64,000 bases of DNA from positions 15,278,736 through 15,342,735 of the forward strand of contig CM072893.1 of NCBI GenBank assembly GCA_037013685.1, in the 5' to 3' direction. The notes below the pieces were generated by a model. That model did no database searches and was not told where the DNA came from. It saw only the letters and a program-made list of their open reading frames with translations. The first letter of the stretch is position 1; each line of letters starts with the position of its first letter. Source of the stretch: Acridotheres tristis (lineage: Eukaryota > Chordata > Aves > Passeriformes > Sturnidae). Both the position numbers and the translations under genes were made by a program. This document shows, piece after piece, positions 26,201-40,000 of this stretch.

Positions 26201-29200
26201 AAAGTGCTTTTCTGAAAGCTGTAAAAACCATCTGGGGTTTCTCAAATAATGCCAGTCAGAGTAACCCTAAAACTGTGCCATCTGATATGGGGAAAATCGG
26301 GACTGGGGTCAGGAAATCACAAAGAATCTATTTCTCAGTGGTTGCAATTGTGGCAGAGGACTTGGCAAGAAAGTTTTATGGCTGGAAGAATAGAGCACAG
26401 ACAGATGATGGTTCTGTGGAATCCATTTGGGTTCTCATCTCTAGGAGAAGTTTCTGGAGGCTAATGATGCCGAGTGTTCTTGCTTTCTTCTGCAGGTCCA
26501 TGAAAGAGGAAACACCCCTCATGTACATTATTTCCATGCTGTGAGATGCAGTTACATTTAATTTCTGTTTTCAGCTTCTATTTCATCTTCATTGTAGAAT
26601 CGTGAAATCCTCTGTGACCTGATGCTGTATATAAATTACTCAAAAAGTCTTGGTATAAAACAGCAGACAGTACTTTTTTCCTAGTTCTAAGAATTGGCCT
26701 GTTTTTTTTCAAAAAAGACTAGAATATTTTTGCTGCATTCTTACTCAGTGATCTAAAATTATATCTTCATTGATTTGGCATTTACCAGCTTTCCCAAATA
26801 AGACATTAAAAGATCCTTAATGGATGTACTTTTGTGGCTTAGTAGCGGACTGGCTGCTGCTCTTTGCTTTCAAGGTAACCTTTCATGTTTGCTACATTTT
26901 CAGAATACTTTGACTGCTTGCCCAAAACCACCAAAGACATTCATCCTGCCCCATCTAACTGCAAAGGCTATTTCAGCCACTCTCATGACAAGTGAGGTTG
27001 TTGTAAGAGGAAGATTTGTCTAATTGTTGTTTTTCTCTCTAAGCTGGTACTTACTCAATGCACACCAAATCTTGTGCCTTGCTGCATGGAGGTGCCCTGC
27101 TAAACCTGGGCAGTTTAGCTTGGCTACTGGAAGCAGTGCAGCTATGGAGTGTGTGTTTGTGTCTTCACCCTGGCTAAAATTCTCAGCTTTCTGTTTAGCC
27201 TGGTCATTCTGAGTAGTGTCAGTCAAGTGAAATGCTGCCTAGACAACAAAAGGAAAGAAAATACATTACTCTTTCATATTTTCGTGTTATCCTGGTAGAT
27301 TGTGGTGGTTAGTATTGGGTCCTGCCAAGCTGATTTTTCAATGAAGAAGAAATCACTGATGTGGAAGGCTACTGCATCCTCCTTGCTACATACAAGCCTA
27401 AAAAAACAAGCTTTTCTTTTAAGACTTAGAACTTGCTTCTGCATGAAGAAAAAAGATTTTTAAAAGACAGTCATAATATTGCTGGGTAATATGTAAGCCT
27501 AGTTTGTGGAAAGTAGTTCTTCAGTTCAATTACTGGTTAATGTGAAAATTCTTAGAAATAGGCAGGAGATATTTAAAGACTGAATTATAGCCTGCTGGTA
27601 AACTACAGCTTGAAAAGCAGGGCTACAGGCACGATGTGTGAAGAAGCCCATTTAAAACCATGCTCTACCATATTTAGAAGCGTGTAGGATGAAAATTCGC
27701 AGTAAATATTCATAATCTATATTCAAATATTAGAGCAGGAATTTAGATTGTCCTGAATCCTTGTGTTGTTACAAAAGTATGGCAATTATTTTCCTGCTTT
27801 CACTTCAGAGGGAAAACAACACTGATTTTGAGAGTTTGAAAGATTCTGCAAGGCAGAATTAAATATGCTGGTCTAGTTCTGTGGTTTTTTCGTTTGGGTC
27901 AGCATGGGAAAGTGAAATGCAAATGTTATCAATCTTAGAGACACTCGGGTTTTTCTTCTGTTTGCTTAGGCTTCCATATGGATGGTCTTTAAAATAAATT
28001 GCATGACAAATACAGTTATACAGGATTCAAGTATGGTAATATTGTGTGCAAATCCCTCCTGTCACCTTCCCCACCATCCTGTAAAATCGTGGGCTCATTT
28101 TGTGTGATCCATGGGGTTTTTTCACTTATTTCCTTGTGTTGTTTAAGGAAACACTGGAGTCAAAATTTTACTTTTTCTCTCCAACCATAAGGAATACAAT
28201 TTTTCTTGTGAGTGAAACCTTAAATCCTTTGACTCTGGGCTCTGAGCTAAAGAAAATTATCATTACAAGTCCTCATAGCTTTTCTTCTTCCACTTTGGAT
28301 GAATGGTGTTATTTCTAATTAAAGACACCATTAAATACCATTGGTAATTCACAAAAAGCCTATTTAGCTTGTTCTGCAGAACAGGATTCTTGTTGACTAG
28401 TCTGCTTGTTTTAAATCAAGTCTCATCTCTGGCCATGAAAGAGATGCTTAGGTGAAGGAAGACAAGAACATTGCAAGTCAGAATGGGGACCTAATTTTAT
28501 TTTCTGTACGTGACACGCAAGCACCAGGTGAGAAACACAATTCAGTTGATTTAATTGCTGTGCAATTATCGTTCCCAGTATGATAATAAACATTTAGCAG
28601 CTTGGTGACACCCTCACAAAGGTATGTTAGGAAGGACTCAAAGTTTTCCTTTGTTTGGGTCAGGGATGAAGAAGCACCCTTTGACTTCTTTGTACACAGA
28701 GATTAGGAAAAAAAAACCTACACATCAGCTGCACATCATCTTCTGGCATCAACATTTGCCTTCCTGTCATCATGCAGGTTTGCATCATAGCCATTTCCCA
28801 AAGCTCTCGTTATCCTAAGTCCACTGAGATCAATGTCTATTGAAGGAAAGTGAAGGCAGCTTTCATACTCAGAGCTTGCTTTGATTGTTGGTGTCAAGTC
28901 TTGTAATCCCTATACAAGAATAACCACTCATGAAATCTAAATACCTCATTCCTTTTGGTTTAAATACGTTTTAGCTGTTTTTTAATTTTTTAATTTAAAA
29001 AAAGTTACTTATGGCTAACCACGGGTGTCAGAATATCTTTATATTATTATTTATTTTCACAACCAATATGCCATTTTTAATGTGTTAACTGCCCTTACAG
29101 ATTCCAGATGAAGACTCATATGCCTGCACATTTCCTTTGTGTTGGAATTACCTGTTTTAATGAGTTTTCTGTCTTCATACACCACTAAGATTAGTTTCCT

Positions 29201-32200
29201 TCTGAACATATGAGCAACCAGCTAGGTACAGAATACATGACATTGTAATATTGTTCACTTCGATTAGTAGTGCAGCTTTTGCAGAAAATTCAATCAAGGC
29301 ATCAATTTTAGACTGTGATGATGATAATAAATTCCCTATTTAACAGAATTTATGCTTTCATGCTTTTCAACATGACATTTTAATTAATCAGTATAAGTGC
29401 TAATGAAATAATGAAGTGGTTTGAACCATAGAAAATAACTGTCATCTGCTAAGTACTATGTGAGAAAAAAATAGCAGGACTTACCAGATGGATGCATAAA
29501 TTAATGTGGCTTCCCTGAGTTTATGGTTTTCAGCTTTTTTGTTTTGTATTTCCATTTGTCCTAGGAATGTGTCACAAAATGAAGTAACATACAGCATGAA
29601 AGTCCAGTGCAGAAAGTTAATGCTTAAGTTGTGTAATTACAGTAAGTAAGGGATGTGATTTATAAGTATAATTAGTTCTTACTGAATAGTCCTCCACTAT
29701 GCCTTGAAATGGGAGTCTAGTCCAAATGGGAATACAGATGAGAACCTACACAAGGTGTAGCCCTTTGATTCAGTCATGGCTTCGAGAGACAGAGGAGATG
29801 AGTTATCTGGCTTTTCATGATGTGCAGGGCTTCCAGTGTCAGTCAGTCTCAGAAGCAAAGCTGGAACCACAGGCATTCCTCCCTCAGTCAGTGGTTGAGC
29901 TCCATTTGTTGCTTGGAGCAGAGGAAGGTCGCAGTCAGGCTGGTGACTTGTTACCAGTCCCCATGGATCTGGCAGTGTCGGCTGCTTGCTTCTGGTAGAT
30001 TCCATTCGAGTGCAAGCACTGTCTAATTAGACATGAAGAGATTTGTTGAATTATGTTCCCTCTGCTCACTCGGTCGATGCTCCGAGCAGGAATCTTTTAG
30101 CAGATAGTGACGCTGACTCATGGGACTCTAGCTGATGAGGGAGAAGGTTGTGCATCTGCTGTGCTCAAGGTCGTGTCATGGGCCCGTGTGTTTGTGGCAA
30201 AGCACAGACTTGCAGGCAGCTGCCTGGAAAATGTGCTCTGCTGCCACGCCGGCTCCTGAAACACCGCGAAAAAGGCGCAGCAAAGATCCAGAGGAGAATC
30301 CCAGCGCTGCAAATACACGGAACGCACACTGAGGCAGAAGTGTGAGTGCATCAGCTGAGGTCTGATGGAGTGAGCCATCACTCAGAGCAGACACCTGACA
30401 GGTGTGAGTGAGGAAAGGCCCGGAGGGGCCCTTCAGAGAAAGAACAGAATTGATACCACAGTTCAGTTCCTTATCAGCCTCTTGCTGCAGCTGCAGCCTA
30501 GCCTTCAAACTATGACTTGCAAATGTTTGCAAAGTATGAACTGCATAAGAAATTCTTACTTGGGCATTTCATAGTTTCGAATCTCTTGACTGAGTGTTGT
30601 CTTTGCGGGAGTTTGATTTTGCTGCAGCATATTTCTGTTTCACAGCAAACTGGACTTTAGGTAAAAGCAAGTTGCCAGATTCTGCCTCTGGAAGGAGTGC
30701 ACGGTGCCTGTCAGATTCTGTGGGAGCTGCTGGCGTTGAGGTGACGGCTGAGTATTTGGGCTTGATCCTGAAAAACAATTTCAAGTCCTGCTGTTTTATT
30801 CATTGGGACATAATCTAGACAAACAGGATTTGCAGAGGATTTTATTTTTTATTTCATGTGAGATTCATTAGGATGTATTTTATATTTGGTAAAATAGTTG
30901 TTTGAAAAATGATATGCAACATAAATACCATTTCTGAATTTGGCTCCAGCTGAGGAAAACACATGCAGAGGAGATGGAAAAAGACACATAATGAGAAATC
31001 TGACCTTAACCTACTCCCTTGCTGAGTTTCATGCTCTTTAACTCGACAGATATCCATAAGTAATAGAATTTTTAAAACATTTAACTCACATTTTAAAAAA
31101 ACTTAAATGACCAATGCATAATTGGATAATATGTTTCGCCATTTCTTTGCAACTTACAGCTGTCATGGTGTTTGGTTCCCCAACATTGCTGTTAAAGCAA
31201 TTGCAGGCTAATTTATTCTACACCTACCTGAGTCTTGTCAGTTCTGAGTAGTCAAGCAAGTTGACAGCTTAGTTTTTATTCCTTTCCTGTCACAGAGGCA
31301 GAGAAATAGCCCTGCTGCTGGGCTTGTTCAAAGATGAAATTGCTCTGGAGTCCCATTAATGTAATGAATCAATATGTTCTCCTGAACTGGCATGTTTTAT
31401 GCACTTAGTCTCTCCTCCCTAGGAAGACACTATTATTTAGGAATTGAATCTATCCAGCAAACTAAAATTAAACCATTTTCCCCCTCTCTTTATATATTCT
31501 TCTAGCTAAAAAGTATTCCAAGCAGCATTCTAAATTATTCAAAACTCTTTAGTCTATGGAATTTTCAATCTGATGGAAACAGCTGAAAAATAAAAACCAC
31601 ATGGTCCACTGGCTCTGCATACAAGACTCTGCATTTTAATCCAGAGCTGCTGCATATGCTGTAGCATGTGCCTCTATCGTTTGGTGTTGACATCTGCATT
31701 ATGATGAGAGGAATTATTCAAAGCCAAATTACTATTCAGGGTGGTAGTGTGAAACAATGGAAATGAGATTGCTAGAGGGGAAAATATATGCAACAGTTTG
31801 TGTAGTTAGGGAAGAAAATTGGATTCATTTGCTGAAGCACTTCTTTCTTCTTTAATACAGTTTAACCCCTTTACAACAGCTAAAATAAAGCTGTGACATG
31901 TTTCATGACAAAATTCAAATACTTTTTCAAATGATAGAGTTGAAATATTTATGGACCTAATCAGAAAATGTATAAGTAGGAAATATTTTGTTTAGACACA
32001 CATCTGCACTTCATCGGAACAGTGGGAATAATTTGCACCAAAAAGGTAAAATAAAACCAAAGAATTACCACCTTTCCTTTTAATAAGCTATAAATGCACT
32101 GAATTTCTCTTTTTTGTTGTAAAAGGAAAAGGTTTTCCTTCAATGAATACATGTGGATCTTCAGTGAATTGGGCCCATGCATTGTGAATATTCTGCCAGG

Positions 32201-33418
32201 TCCTATATTGGTGAGCTTCATAGCTCAGGATATTAATTTCTGACCCCAAAATAATTTTCTTTCTTGGCAAACCCTAACAGTCTGACTAATAAATACTGAA
32301 ATACACGATAGAAGTAGTGGTTGGTTTCTACAAGCTTGTGCTGATCTATACCTCTTTTAGGAGTAGAGTCCCAACATTCTTCAGCTCCCCAACCATTTAG
32401 AAGTCCTAATAAAACTTTTGGAAAGTCATCCTTGCCCTGTACTCTACTTCTCCAGAGAGGTTATAGATTCCTTCCTATATCTAAAAATTATCTTTAGTAG
32501 CCATAAATTAAAGCGTTTCCCTGTAAATTTTGGTCAGAATTCCAGATTTGCCCATCGCGTCTCACAAAACAAGATGTTTAGAGCACAACTTTTTTTTATA
32601 ACTCCTTGGCAGAGCAAAATTTCCAACCTATTCTTGAAAGGTTTATGGCAAAGTGTAGCTCTATCCTAATTGCTGCCTCCCTTTGAATTCCCTCTCCTTT
32701 TTCTTATATTATCTGTCCAGTTATTTTACAAGAGACTTCAGTAGTCAGGCCTGGGAGGTGACAGTGTCCCCATTTAATTTCTTTACTTCTTGAACTGTGT
32801 GCCAGACCAAACACTGGCATGTGAACACATTTGAACTGGTTGCTAAAAAAGCAATAGACACTTGTCTTCCTCCTTGTTTGCTTACCTGCAGTTGAAGTTC
32901 ACTTATGTGTCTTCTAACTGGCTGCAGTGACATCCTTTATGTGCTATTACAAGAGCTCACAAAATTCCTTATTGACCACAGAGATCATTTTAAAGAGACA
33001 TGAAGAACTGGAAATTCAAATATTCAAATTTAAGATCTGGGACAAACTGAATAATGGTTTTAAGGTTGACTTCACTTTTATTAATGTTAGATTTGTTCAT
33101 GTTTTGAGTCTTCGTTTTATACAAACAAAACTCCCTGAACTGAGTTGTTTATTTTCCAGCAAGAATGATGGGTTCTATCAATGTATGTTTTCAACAGGAG
33201 AAATAAAGTAATTGTTACAATTTTATGACTACTTGAGAAGAATTATGATGAGTTATTTGGTGGGGGGGATAGGGGGAGAGGAGGGCTGGACTGGACTGTG
33301 ATAAAAAGAAAAGACAGTAAATAACCAGACTTTTAAAAAATCTTCTATTCATGTTGTGTAGCACCTTTTCTTCTAGTGGAATTCTGCCCTTTCTTTGGAA
33401 TTTTGCATATTTCTTGCA

Positions 33419-33740
33419 AGGGGAAGCAGAAGGACAGGTGCAGATCTCTTCTCTCTGGCTGCCAGTGATGATACCAGAGGCAGTGGCATGAAATTATGTC
33501 AGGGGATGTTTGGGTTGGGTATTAGGGAAAAGTTCTTCACCCAGAGAGTGCTTGGGCACTGGAACAGCTCCCCAGGGCAGTGGTCACAGCACCAAACCTG
33601 CCAAGGTTCAAGAAGTGCTTAGACAACACTCTCGGGCACAATGCTGTTGGTGCTGTCCTGTGCAGGACACGGTGGCCTTTAGATGATCTTTGTAGGTCTA
33701 TTCCAACTCAAGATATTCTATGATTCTATTATTATAGTAA
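33419..33740 (+). mobile_element. CR1 LINE fragment, extreme 3' end, degraded
   Basis: On the plus strand the segment carries the CR1 terminal pattern: a stretch resembling the end of the coding region and 3'UTR (TTCTTCACCCAGAGAGTG, GGGCACTGGAACAGCTCCCC, GTAGGTCTATTCCAACTCAA), then a terminal ATTCTATGATTCTATTATTA microsatellite-like tail near 33714-33735. It is 5'-truncated and opposite in orientation to the copy at 5.2 kb. Confidence 0.92.
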
Positions 33741-36030
33741 GAAAATCTGTTCTATATATATTTGCCTGATATGCTTCTTAATGTAAGGTAGACATACTTA
33801 CCCAGTGAATAGAGAAATGTTGCATATGTTAAACCTAATTTTAGAGATGGATAAGCAGAGAAGCAGAAAGGGAACACACAAGTTAGAGTAGGTTCTGTGG
33901 TGAAGAGACCAGGAATACTCTCCAAAGAGTGCAGGAAATATAGCCCTGGCTCTTGTACTGTCTGGAACTTCTCTTAGACTGAATATCTGATGCTGAGGTT
34001 GGAGAACTGAATGTTTGATAGCTGAAAAGTGATGTATCTTCACTGTGTTCCAAAAGACCTTAAGAAGTTATCAGCTATATCCGTACTTTGAGAGGCCCAA
34101 TAAGCTTTGGTGTCAGAGTGTTAAAAAATCAGGAGCTGTCCATGATGAAAGACGCTGGTAGAAGAATTAAGTTACATAAGCCAACAAGAGTTTTTGCACT
34201 AAGGTACAGAATTCTGTTTTCATACATAAGCTAGAAGATACCAGTTCTCTGCATGTGCTCATCCCAGTGACACACATTGAGTATCTCCCATTGCTGTGGC
34301 TTTAAGAACCTTCCTGCAGATGCTGGAAGGCTGCCACACAGAGTGCAGCCTGGGCAGTAACAGTAGGAGCTCCCTTCTTCAGCAGGGCCTGGGACTGACA
34401 GCTACTTAATTCCCATCTTTTGTATGAGAGAGACCTTTCCTGTGTAATGCAATCGTGAGTTTATGTGGCATATGTTAATAGGTCACATGAATCTTGTTGA
34501 GGAAATTGATTACTTGACTGTTAGCTTTCATTTAATTCATAACTGAATGCTCTAGAAAGACTTCTATGCTGAATTATCTTCACATTCTCAAGTAGAATTT
34601 GCCCTTTAAGGAAAAAAAAAGCTATTTACTTACCCTTGGCATTTAAATCACCAATTTTTGCAAAAGAGATCAGTTCTAGAAATAATTTTTGAAATCACTG
34701 AAGAGTATGACAATTATTTGCCTCTTCCTTTAACTTCCAAATCAATACTGGTTGCCACAGCTTGGTTTCATTTGCTGTCAAAACACGATACATCATATAT
34801 CTGCAGCAGGAATAACTCTAAAAGGAATGGAGGATTTGGCATCATTTTAGAACTTAAGTGATGCATAAGGAAGATCAATAATAACCTAAAATCTGGGCAA
34901 TTTTTATGTGCTGTGCTCTTGTAATAGCCTAACAGAGTAAGTAACAAACCTATTTAAATGCTACAAAACCTGTTTCTAATGAGGGTGAGTAATTTGTGAG
35001 AAATGCAGCATATCTCAGCATTCTGGCTGATGTCATGTTTGTTTGCCATCTGCAGAATGAGATGAAACAAGTGTTTGGTTCTGTTCATTTGCTTCTTTAA
35101 GGGCTATTGAGTTCTGTTCATGTGTCAAGAAGAAAATAATCTTTAAAGTAATCTTTAATGGAATGATGAATTAGGATCTTTGCCATATATCTTACATTTC
35201 TTTAAAATATGTTAATTTGATAATTCAGAGCCTGAAAAAGTTTCTTAATCTTACTATTTTCCAGTCACGGGTGCTTTAAGATTTTCTTGTTTCCAAGATG
35301 CAGAACGATAATGTAATGGGTCATGGGCTTCCTAAAATCTGGTGACAAGTGATAACACAAATCAGACAACTGTAGCAAAGGAGTGTGCAGACTTATTTGT
35401 TAAACACATTCAAGCGCTCTCTGGCTGGAAGCTCTGCTAATCTTTGTGTTACATCTATTTTGATGTAATTTTTTGTAATGCCATTTTTACTTTCAGAATA
35501 GGATAACTTCTTGAACAAATTTATAAGAAGTGTCATTTTAGCTGTGCATTGTTGCCTGAATAGATCACACTAATTAGTCAATGTAGGATCAGTTGTGTTC
35601 TGGAAATGTTGATGTAGTTTCCGGTGGCAGCATATTTTCAGAATTCACTTGACTGTACTTTGCTTCCCTGCCTGAACATGTCAGATGTGAAGACCCGTGA
35701 AAAGTAAGTTATAAACAAACTTCTGCCTATTATCTGAGTGTGTTTGCATTACCTTAAGAAAGCAGTTAAGGACTGAGTAGAAACTGTGGGTGTCGTCTTG
35801 AAGTTAAAATTTCAAACATCCACAATCCAAGAGATTAATCCAAAGCAAATTCACTGTATTGTTCTAACTCGAGGACAGCAAAGTACTTGTCTGTGTGTAG
35901 CAAGTGACATAAGCGGTCTGGAGGAGAGTCAGCATCTCTCAGGCCAGAGCAGCGAGTTTGCTTCCTCTTAGACGTGGCCACATGGCCTGAAGTCAGCATT
36001 CTTATAACAATGTGGGAATTACTGCTTTCA
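33741..36030. other. Gene-free DNA between CR1 fragment and CpG patch
   Basis: AT-rich, no recognisable coding exon or repeat family. Leads directly into the CpG-rich patch at 36.03 kb. Confidence 0.55.
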
Positions 36031-36324
36031 TAAGCGGGGGCTACAGCCTCGCACTACCGTCCGCATCCCGCCGTCCGCATCCCGCCGTCCCTATCCCTCC
36101 ATCCCGGCCCCGCCGTCCCTATCCGGCCGCTCCCGTCCCGCCGCGAGGCGCGGGCTCCCCCAGCGGAGCCGCGGTGTGGACGCGGCGGGAGATGCTCCCG
36201 GGAAATGCTCTCCAGCGGTAGCAGTTGGCTGGCGCGTTTTAATGATCCAGCGCTTTAGAGCGGCTCAGGGAGGATCACTGTCAGCGCTCCCACTTAACAC
36301 AATTATAACTGCTACGCTTCTTAG
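36031..36324 (+). promoter_or_regulatory. CpG-rich patch ending in a consensus splice donor: possible first exon of an unidentified transcript
   Basis: This is the only strongly GC-rich, CpG-dense stretch in the window apart from the PLAU promoter. It ends with TTCTTAG|GTAAGA at 36324/36325, an excellent plus-strand donor. No ATG in the segment opens a convincing reading frame: the plus-strand frame from 36012 runs 69 codons of proline/arginine-rich, low-complexity sequence. On the minus strand the ATGs are followed quickly by stops. It may be a promoter and non-coding exon of a lncRNA or of a gene lying to the right. It does not encode the N-terminus of vinculin, the gene expected near PLAU in mammals. 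Confidence 0.4.
36057..36126 (+). repeat. Short GC-rich tandem repeat, 14-base unit
   Basis: Two perfect copies of CCGTCCGCATCCCG (36057-36070 and 36071-36084) are followed by degenerate copies at 36085 and 36113 that keep CCGTCC-x-x-ATCC. It lies inside the CpG-rich patch at 36 kb. Confidence 0.85.
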
Positions 36325-36536
36325 GTAAGATTTAGTATTGCCGCGTTTGCTTGTGCTTTGCGTGCCAGATTATCTTTGCCTGTGCTATTTCAGTCGAACT
36401 CGTGCTTTGTTGCGGGAAAATGGTTATGTGGTGTAGTATGCTTTTGCAGGTTCTTCTTAAACACTTTCCCCGCTGTTTCCATTCCTTCCACGGCTTCCGT
36501 GAACGTGACATGAAATAACTTGCTTTTGTTTGATTT

Positions 36537-36612
36537 TGGTTTTGGTAGTTGGAGTTTTTTGGTGGTTTGGGGTTTTTTTGTTTTGTTTTGTTTTGTATTG
36601 GGGGTTTGTTTA
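36537..36612. repeat. T/G-rich low-complexity tract
   Basis: Plus strand is almost entirely T and G, with a core of TTTTG units at about 36578-36596. It lies 210 bases right of the putative donor of the 36-kb CpG patch. Confidence 0.9.
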
Positions 36613-36904
36613 TGTTTTGTTCACGAAATAACTGTCTTTGTTGTGGCAAGGGGTTCTCATAGGGACAGCATTCTGGTCATTCTGCTGCTGTAAAGGGTGC
36701 TAGATTACATGAAGTCTAGGTAGATCAGGAAAATGCAGGGTTATAAATGCCAGTGAGGAATCACAGACTTATCTGGCAGGATCACAGTTAGAAGTGCTGG
36801 GTTATATACGTAAATGTCTGAGCAACTACTCTTTGTCCCATGCTCACCTTTTTATAAGTACTGGGGTGGAAGGGGGGCAAAGGTTATGCTATAAATAAAA
36901 CCAC

Positions 36905-37050
36905 TTCACTGTGATTTACGTGCTCGATGAATTCACTGGCTGCCTGCGACAGCGTCTCCTTTTCCGAGGCTGCTCCCCCATCTAGCGGCAGGTCTGCACC
37001 TCGGCTGCCGGAGAGGGATGGAGATGCTCGCACCTCACTGCCCGCCTTAG
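36905..37050. other. Second, weaker GC-rich patch
   Basis: About 150 bases with roughly a dozen CpGs amid AT-rich flanks, 600 bases to the right of the 36-kb CpG patch. It may be the shoulder of the same island or a separate regulatory element. No coding frame is recognised. Confidence 0.3.
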
Positions 37051-40000
37051 CACATCACTTATGGATTTGAACAACAGAAAGTGCTGCCCATCAAAGTTGC
37101 AGTCTATCTAGACCAATCAATAAAAGATATTTAATTTTTCTGCAGATGTTCAAAGAAGTTTTAATAGAGAAGAATGGGATTTAAATCAGGGAAACTGCCT
37201 TGTCTGCTGGATCTTTGTAGCTGTGAGATTAATTCATGTAAAATGAGAGATGATGCTGGCCCAAACACTTAGTACTAAATCTGGAGATAAGAATTCAATC
37301 ACTCTTGTAGATCATTCAGTATTAAAGGTGTGCTTGTCAGTGCTATATTTACATTCTCCCTTTAAAACATTATTTCTCTAATCACTGACAAGTTTCCAAA
37401 TTGATCTGATTACCTATATGTTTCACCTGAAGACTTTTACATTTCTTTTCTGTAAAGCTTAATGTATGAACTCTGTCCTGATGCATCTTTGTTTCCCTAC
37501 CGAGATGCTGTTCCTAAAAATACAAGACTGAAAGTTCTGTTTGGCAGTAGAGTTATTATTAACAAAAATTAGCCATTGGCTCCTGTACAGTGATACCACC
37601 AACATGGTTGGGTTACTGGAAACCTTCTATGAGAGAAAGCTCCTACAGAAATGCTCCCTGCCATTGGAAGAGCCTGGAGACTATAATGTTAATTGTAGTG
37701 TCCAGGCAAGTTTAACAGATACCAGACAAAGAAAATCCAATATTAAATAGCATCTAATCTTGATTTTCCCTATAGAAGCTAGAATATACCAGCAGATATA
37801 CTAATTTTCTCGTTCAGGTTGAATACAGGTTCAGATGCTGGAGATTTGTAGGATTCTTTGGGATTAAGTCAGTAAAATACACTACATATATATAAAAACT
37901 TCAGCCTTTGATATGAATGTTTAGTATGAAAAAGCATAGCAGAAAATCTGTTGTATTTGTGAAATTTGAACCTTGTTATCACAGTCTTTTTAGCTGTAAA
38001 ATTGTCCCATCAGGAAAAGATAATTAACTTATTTATACTAACGTAGTGAAAACTATAATATTTCATTATACCTGTATACTTGTGTCTTTATTTCTACTGA
38101 CACAAAGTCTGTCAGTGTAAGTGCCAGCACAGATATGTATAGCCTGACCCTGCAGTCTGGTGTATTTTCATTGAGATTCCATATCTGCTTCCAGAGAGTT
38201 CTTTAAACATTGCTGCCTCCTGGCATTTTCAATGTATTAATAATGCATCTTTTTGTTATTATTGCAGGTTTGTTGATATAAAAGGCTGCTGATATAGATC
38301 ACAGTCAGGTGACAAACTTTGTTTTAAAGCTTTGCCATTCAAAGCACTCATAAACTAGCATCCTTGGGAGGCTGAAATCCACTGCTTCTTTGTCTTCTTC
38401 CACCACTTACCATCTTATATGCTTGACAGCTCTGTTGCCTCTGAACAGGCAGTATTTTTCCTGGCCATATATGATTGTTTTCATGCTTGAGGAAGACATA
38501 TGTGTATTTTATGTCTAGAATAGGACTGTGAAAATAAAAACTGTTCCAAATTTTTAAGAGTAAAGTTAGTGGCTCATATAAGTTTCCTTCTGAATGTTTT
38601 AAAATCCCTTTAATGTAGTTTTAAGGCTGAGTTGAGTTGACCATCAGAAAACATTTCTGTAGCCTGGTTTCAGCTACAGAATATAAAAAAATTCACTCAT
38701 TTGTCTCTCCAGGTAATCAACAAAAGATCTCTTGAAGCTGTATGTATTAAAAGAAGCCCATTGTAAACAGAGGATACAGTTCATGTAAGACAGAGAGTTC
38801 TTAGAGGGCAAAAGATTTGATATGTAAGATAAACCTAATTGCAGTTATTTTAGATGGAACTGAGTTGTTCTGGAAAATATTTCAAATTTATCTATGTATG
38901 TATAATTTGAAATTAAATTAGCAATTGCTTATTCTTTAAAAGTATACATAAAATATGAAAATATGAATGATGTCTTTAATCAAATACACCTGATCCCAAA
39001 TGCAAGGTGTCTAGGGAAAATAATTTCTGAGATAAATCTATTCAATTTTGAATGACAGCTACTTAAACCCCCTTGCTGTCCTGCAGTGTTGGCTCAGGTA
39101 CTGTCTAGCAAGTTCTAGAGCAAAATTTGACTGAGATGGTCACAGGCAACTGCTTAAGGCAGTCCTTCATGTGCCTGGGGCTGCTGTTAACACAGCACGT
39201 AAGTATGTTTAAAAATAAAAATATTATCCAGCCACACAAATTTGCAATGTGTCAGACTTCGCAGGTGCATTTGAAGATGAAGGAGTTGGAACATTAGTGA
39301 AGATTTTTTTGTCATGGGTGCTAACATGCTGTAGTAATGCCAAGTACATGCTGTGATCTTCATGGAACAGCTGCAATTTCAACAGCTGTAGTGATGTTCT
39401 GGTTTATGTCACTTGGGGATGCCTTGTTTTAACTTAGGCTAAAGTTTTGTGCCACAAGGCATGAAAATTTAGGGAAGAACTAGTGATAAGTAATTCTTAA
39501 CTACAACTGTTGATGTTATGAATTTACTGCACTCGGAACACCCCAGCAGTGACTAGCAGAGATACCTTGGTTCATTTCTAATAAATGTGAAACTACCTGT
39601 GGGTGTGTAAATGTGTCCATCTGGTTTTCTGGAATTGTACTGTCTCCAAACAGGCACCAAATCCCAAAATGCATGTCTGTGACTAGCAAAGTCTCGTGGT
39701 TGCCTGTAATTTTCATCTTCTTCCCTGATTGCCTCTTATAATAATACTGAGCTTTGGGAGATTTTATCACACACCCAGAGGCCTCTAGCTCAAAGCATAC
39801 TGAGGTAATTCGTGTGTATGATGCCAAGTCATAGCATTACATACAAACCACTTTTCAGTTACTCAGTAGAAAAACTAACATTTCCACTATCCAATGGGGG
39901 ATAATAACTTTACTCTCTTGCCAGTTGCACATGTTATTCATTGACATTATTTTGTCCAGTGGGACATGGAAACAATTCATTTGATTCTAGTCATTTCTAG

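Larger units (their letters stand above)
16044..33418. other. Long gene-poor stretch
   Basis: Beyond the 25-bp duplication at 18.2 kb and the ATT repeat at 23.2 kb, I see no exon pattern. Locally GC-richer patches lie at about 19855-19990 and 30055-30340; the second has several CpGs but no convincing promoter or exon. Open frames of 136-151 codons in this DNA look like chance. Confidence 0.5.

Noticed and set aside
26101..26544. 147-codon plus-strand open frame
   Set aside because: No recognisable domain, no flanking splice sites consistent with its frame and no similarity to an endogenous retrovirus gene that I could recognise.
36012..36221. 69-codon plus-strand frame rich in Pro and Arg
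   Set aside because: It is the translation of the GC-rich 14-bp repeat, with no start context or conserved motif.
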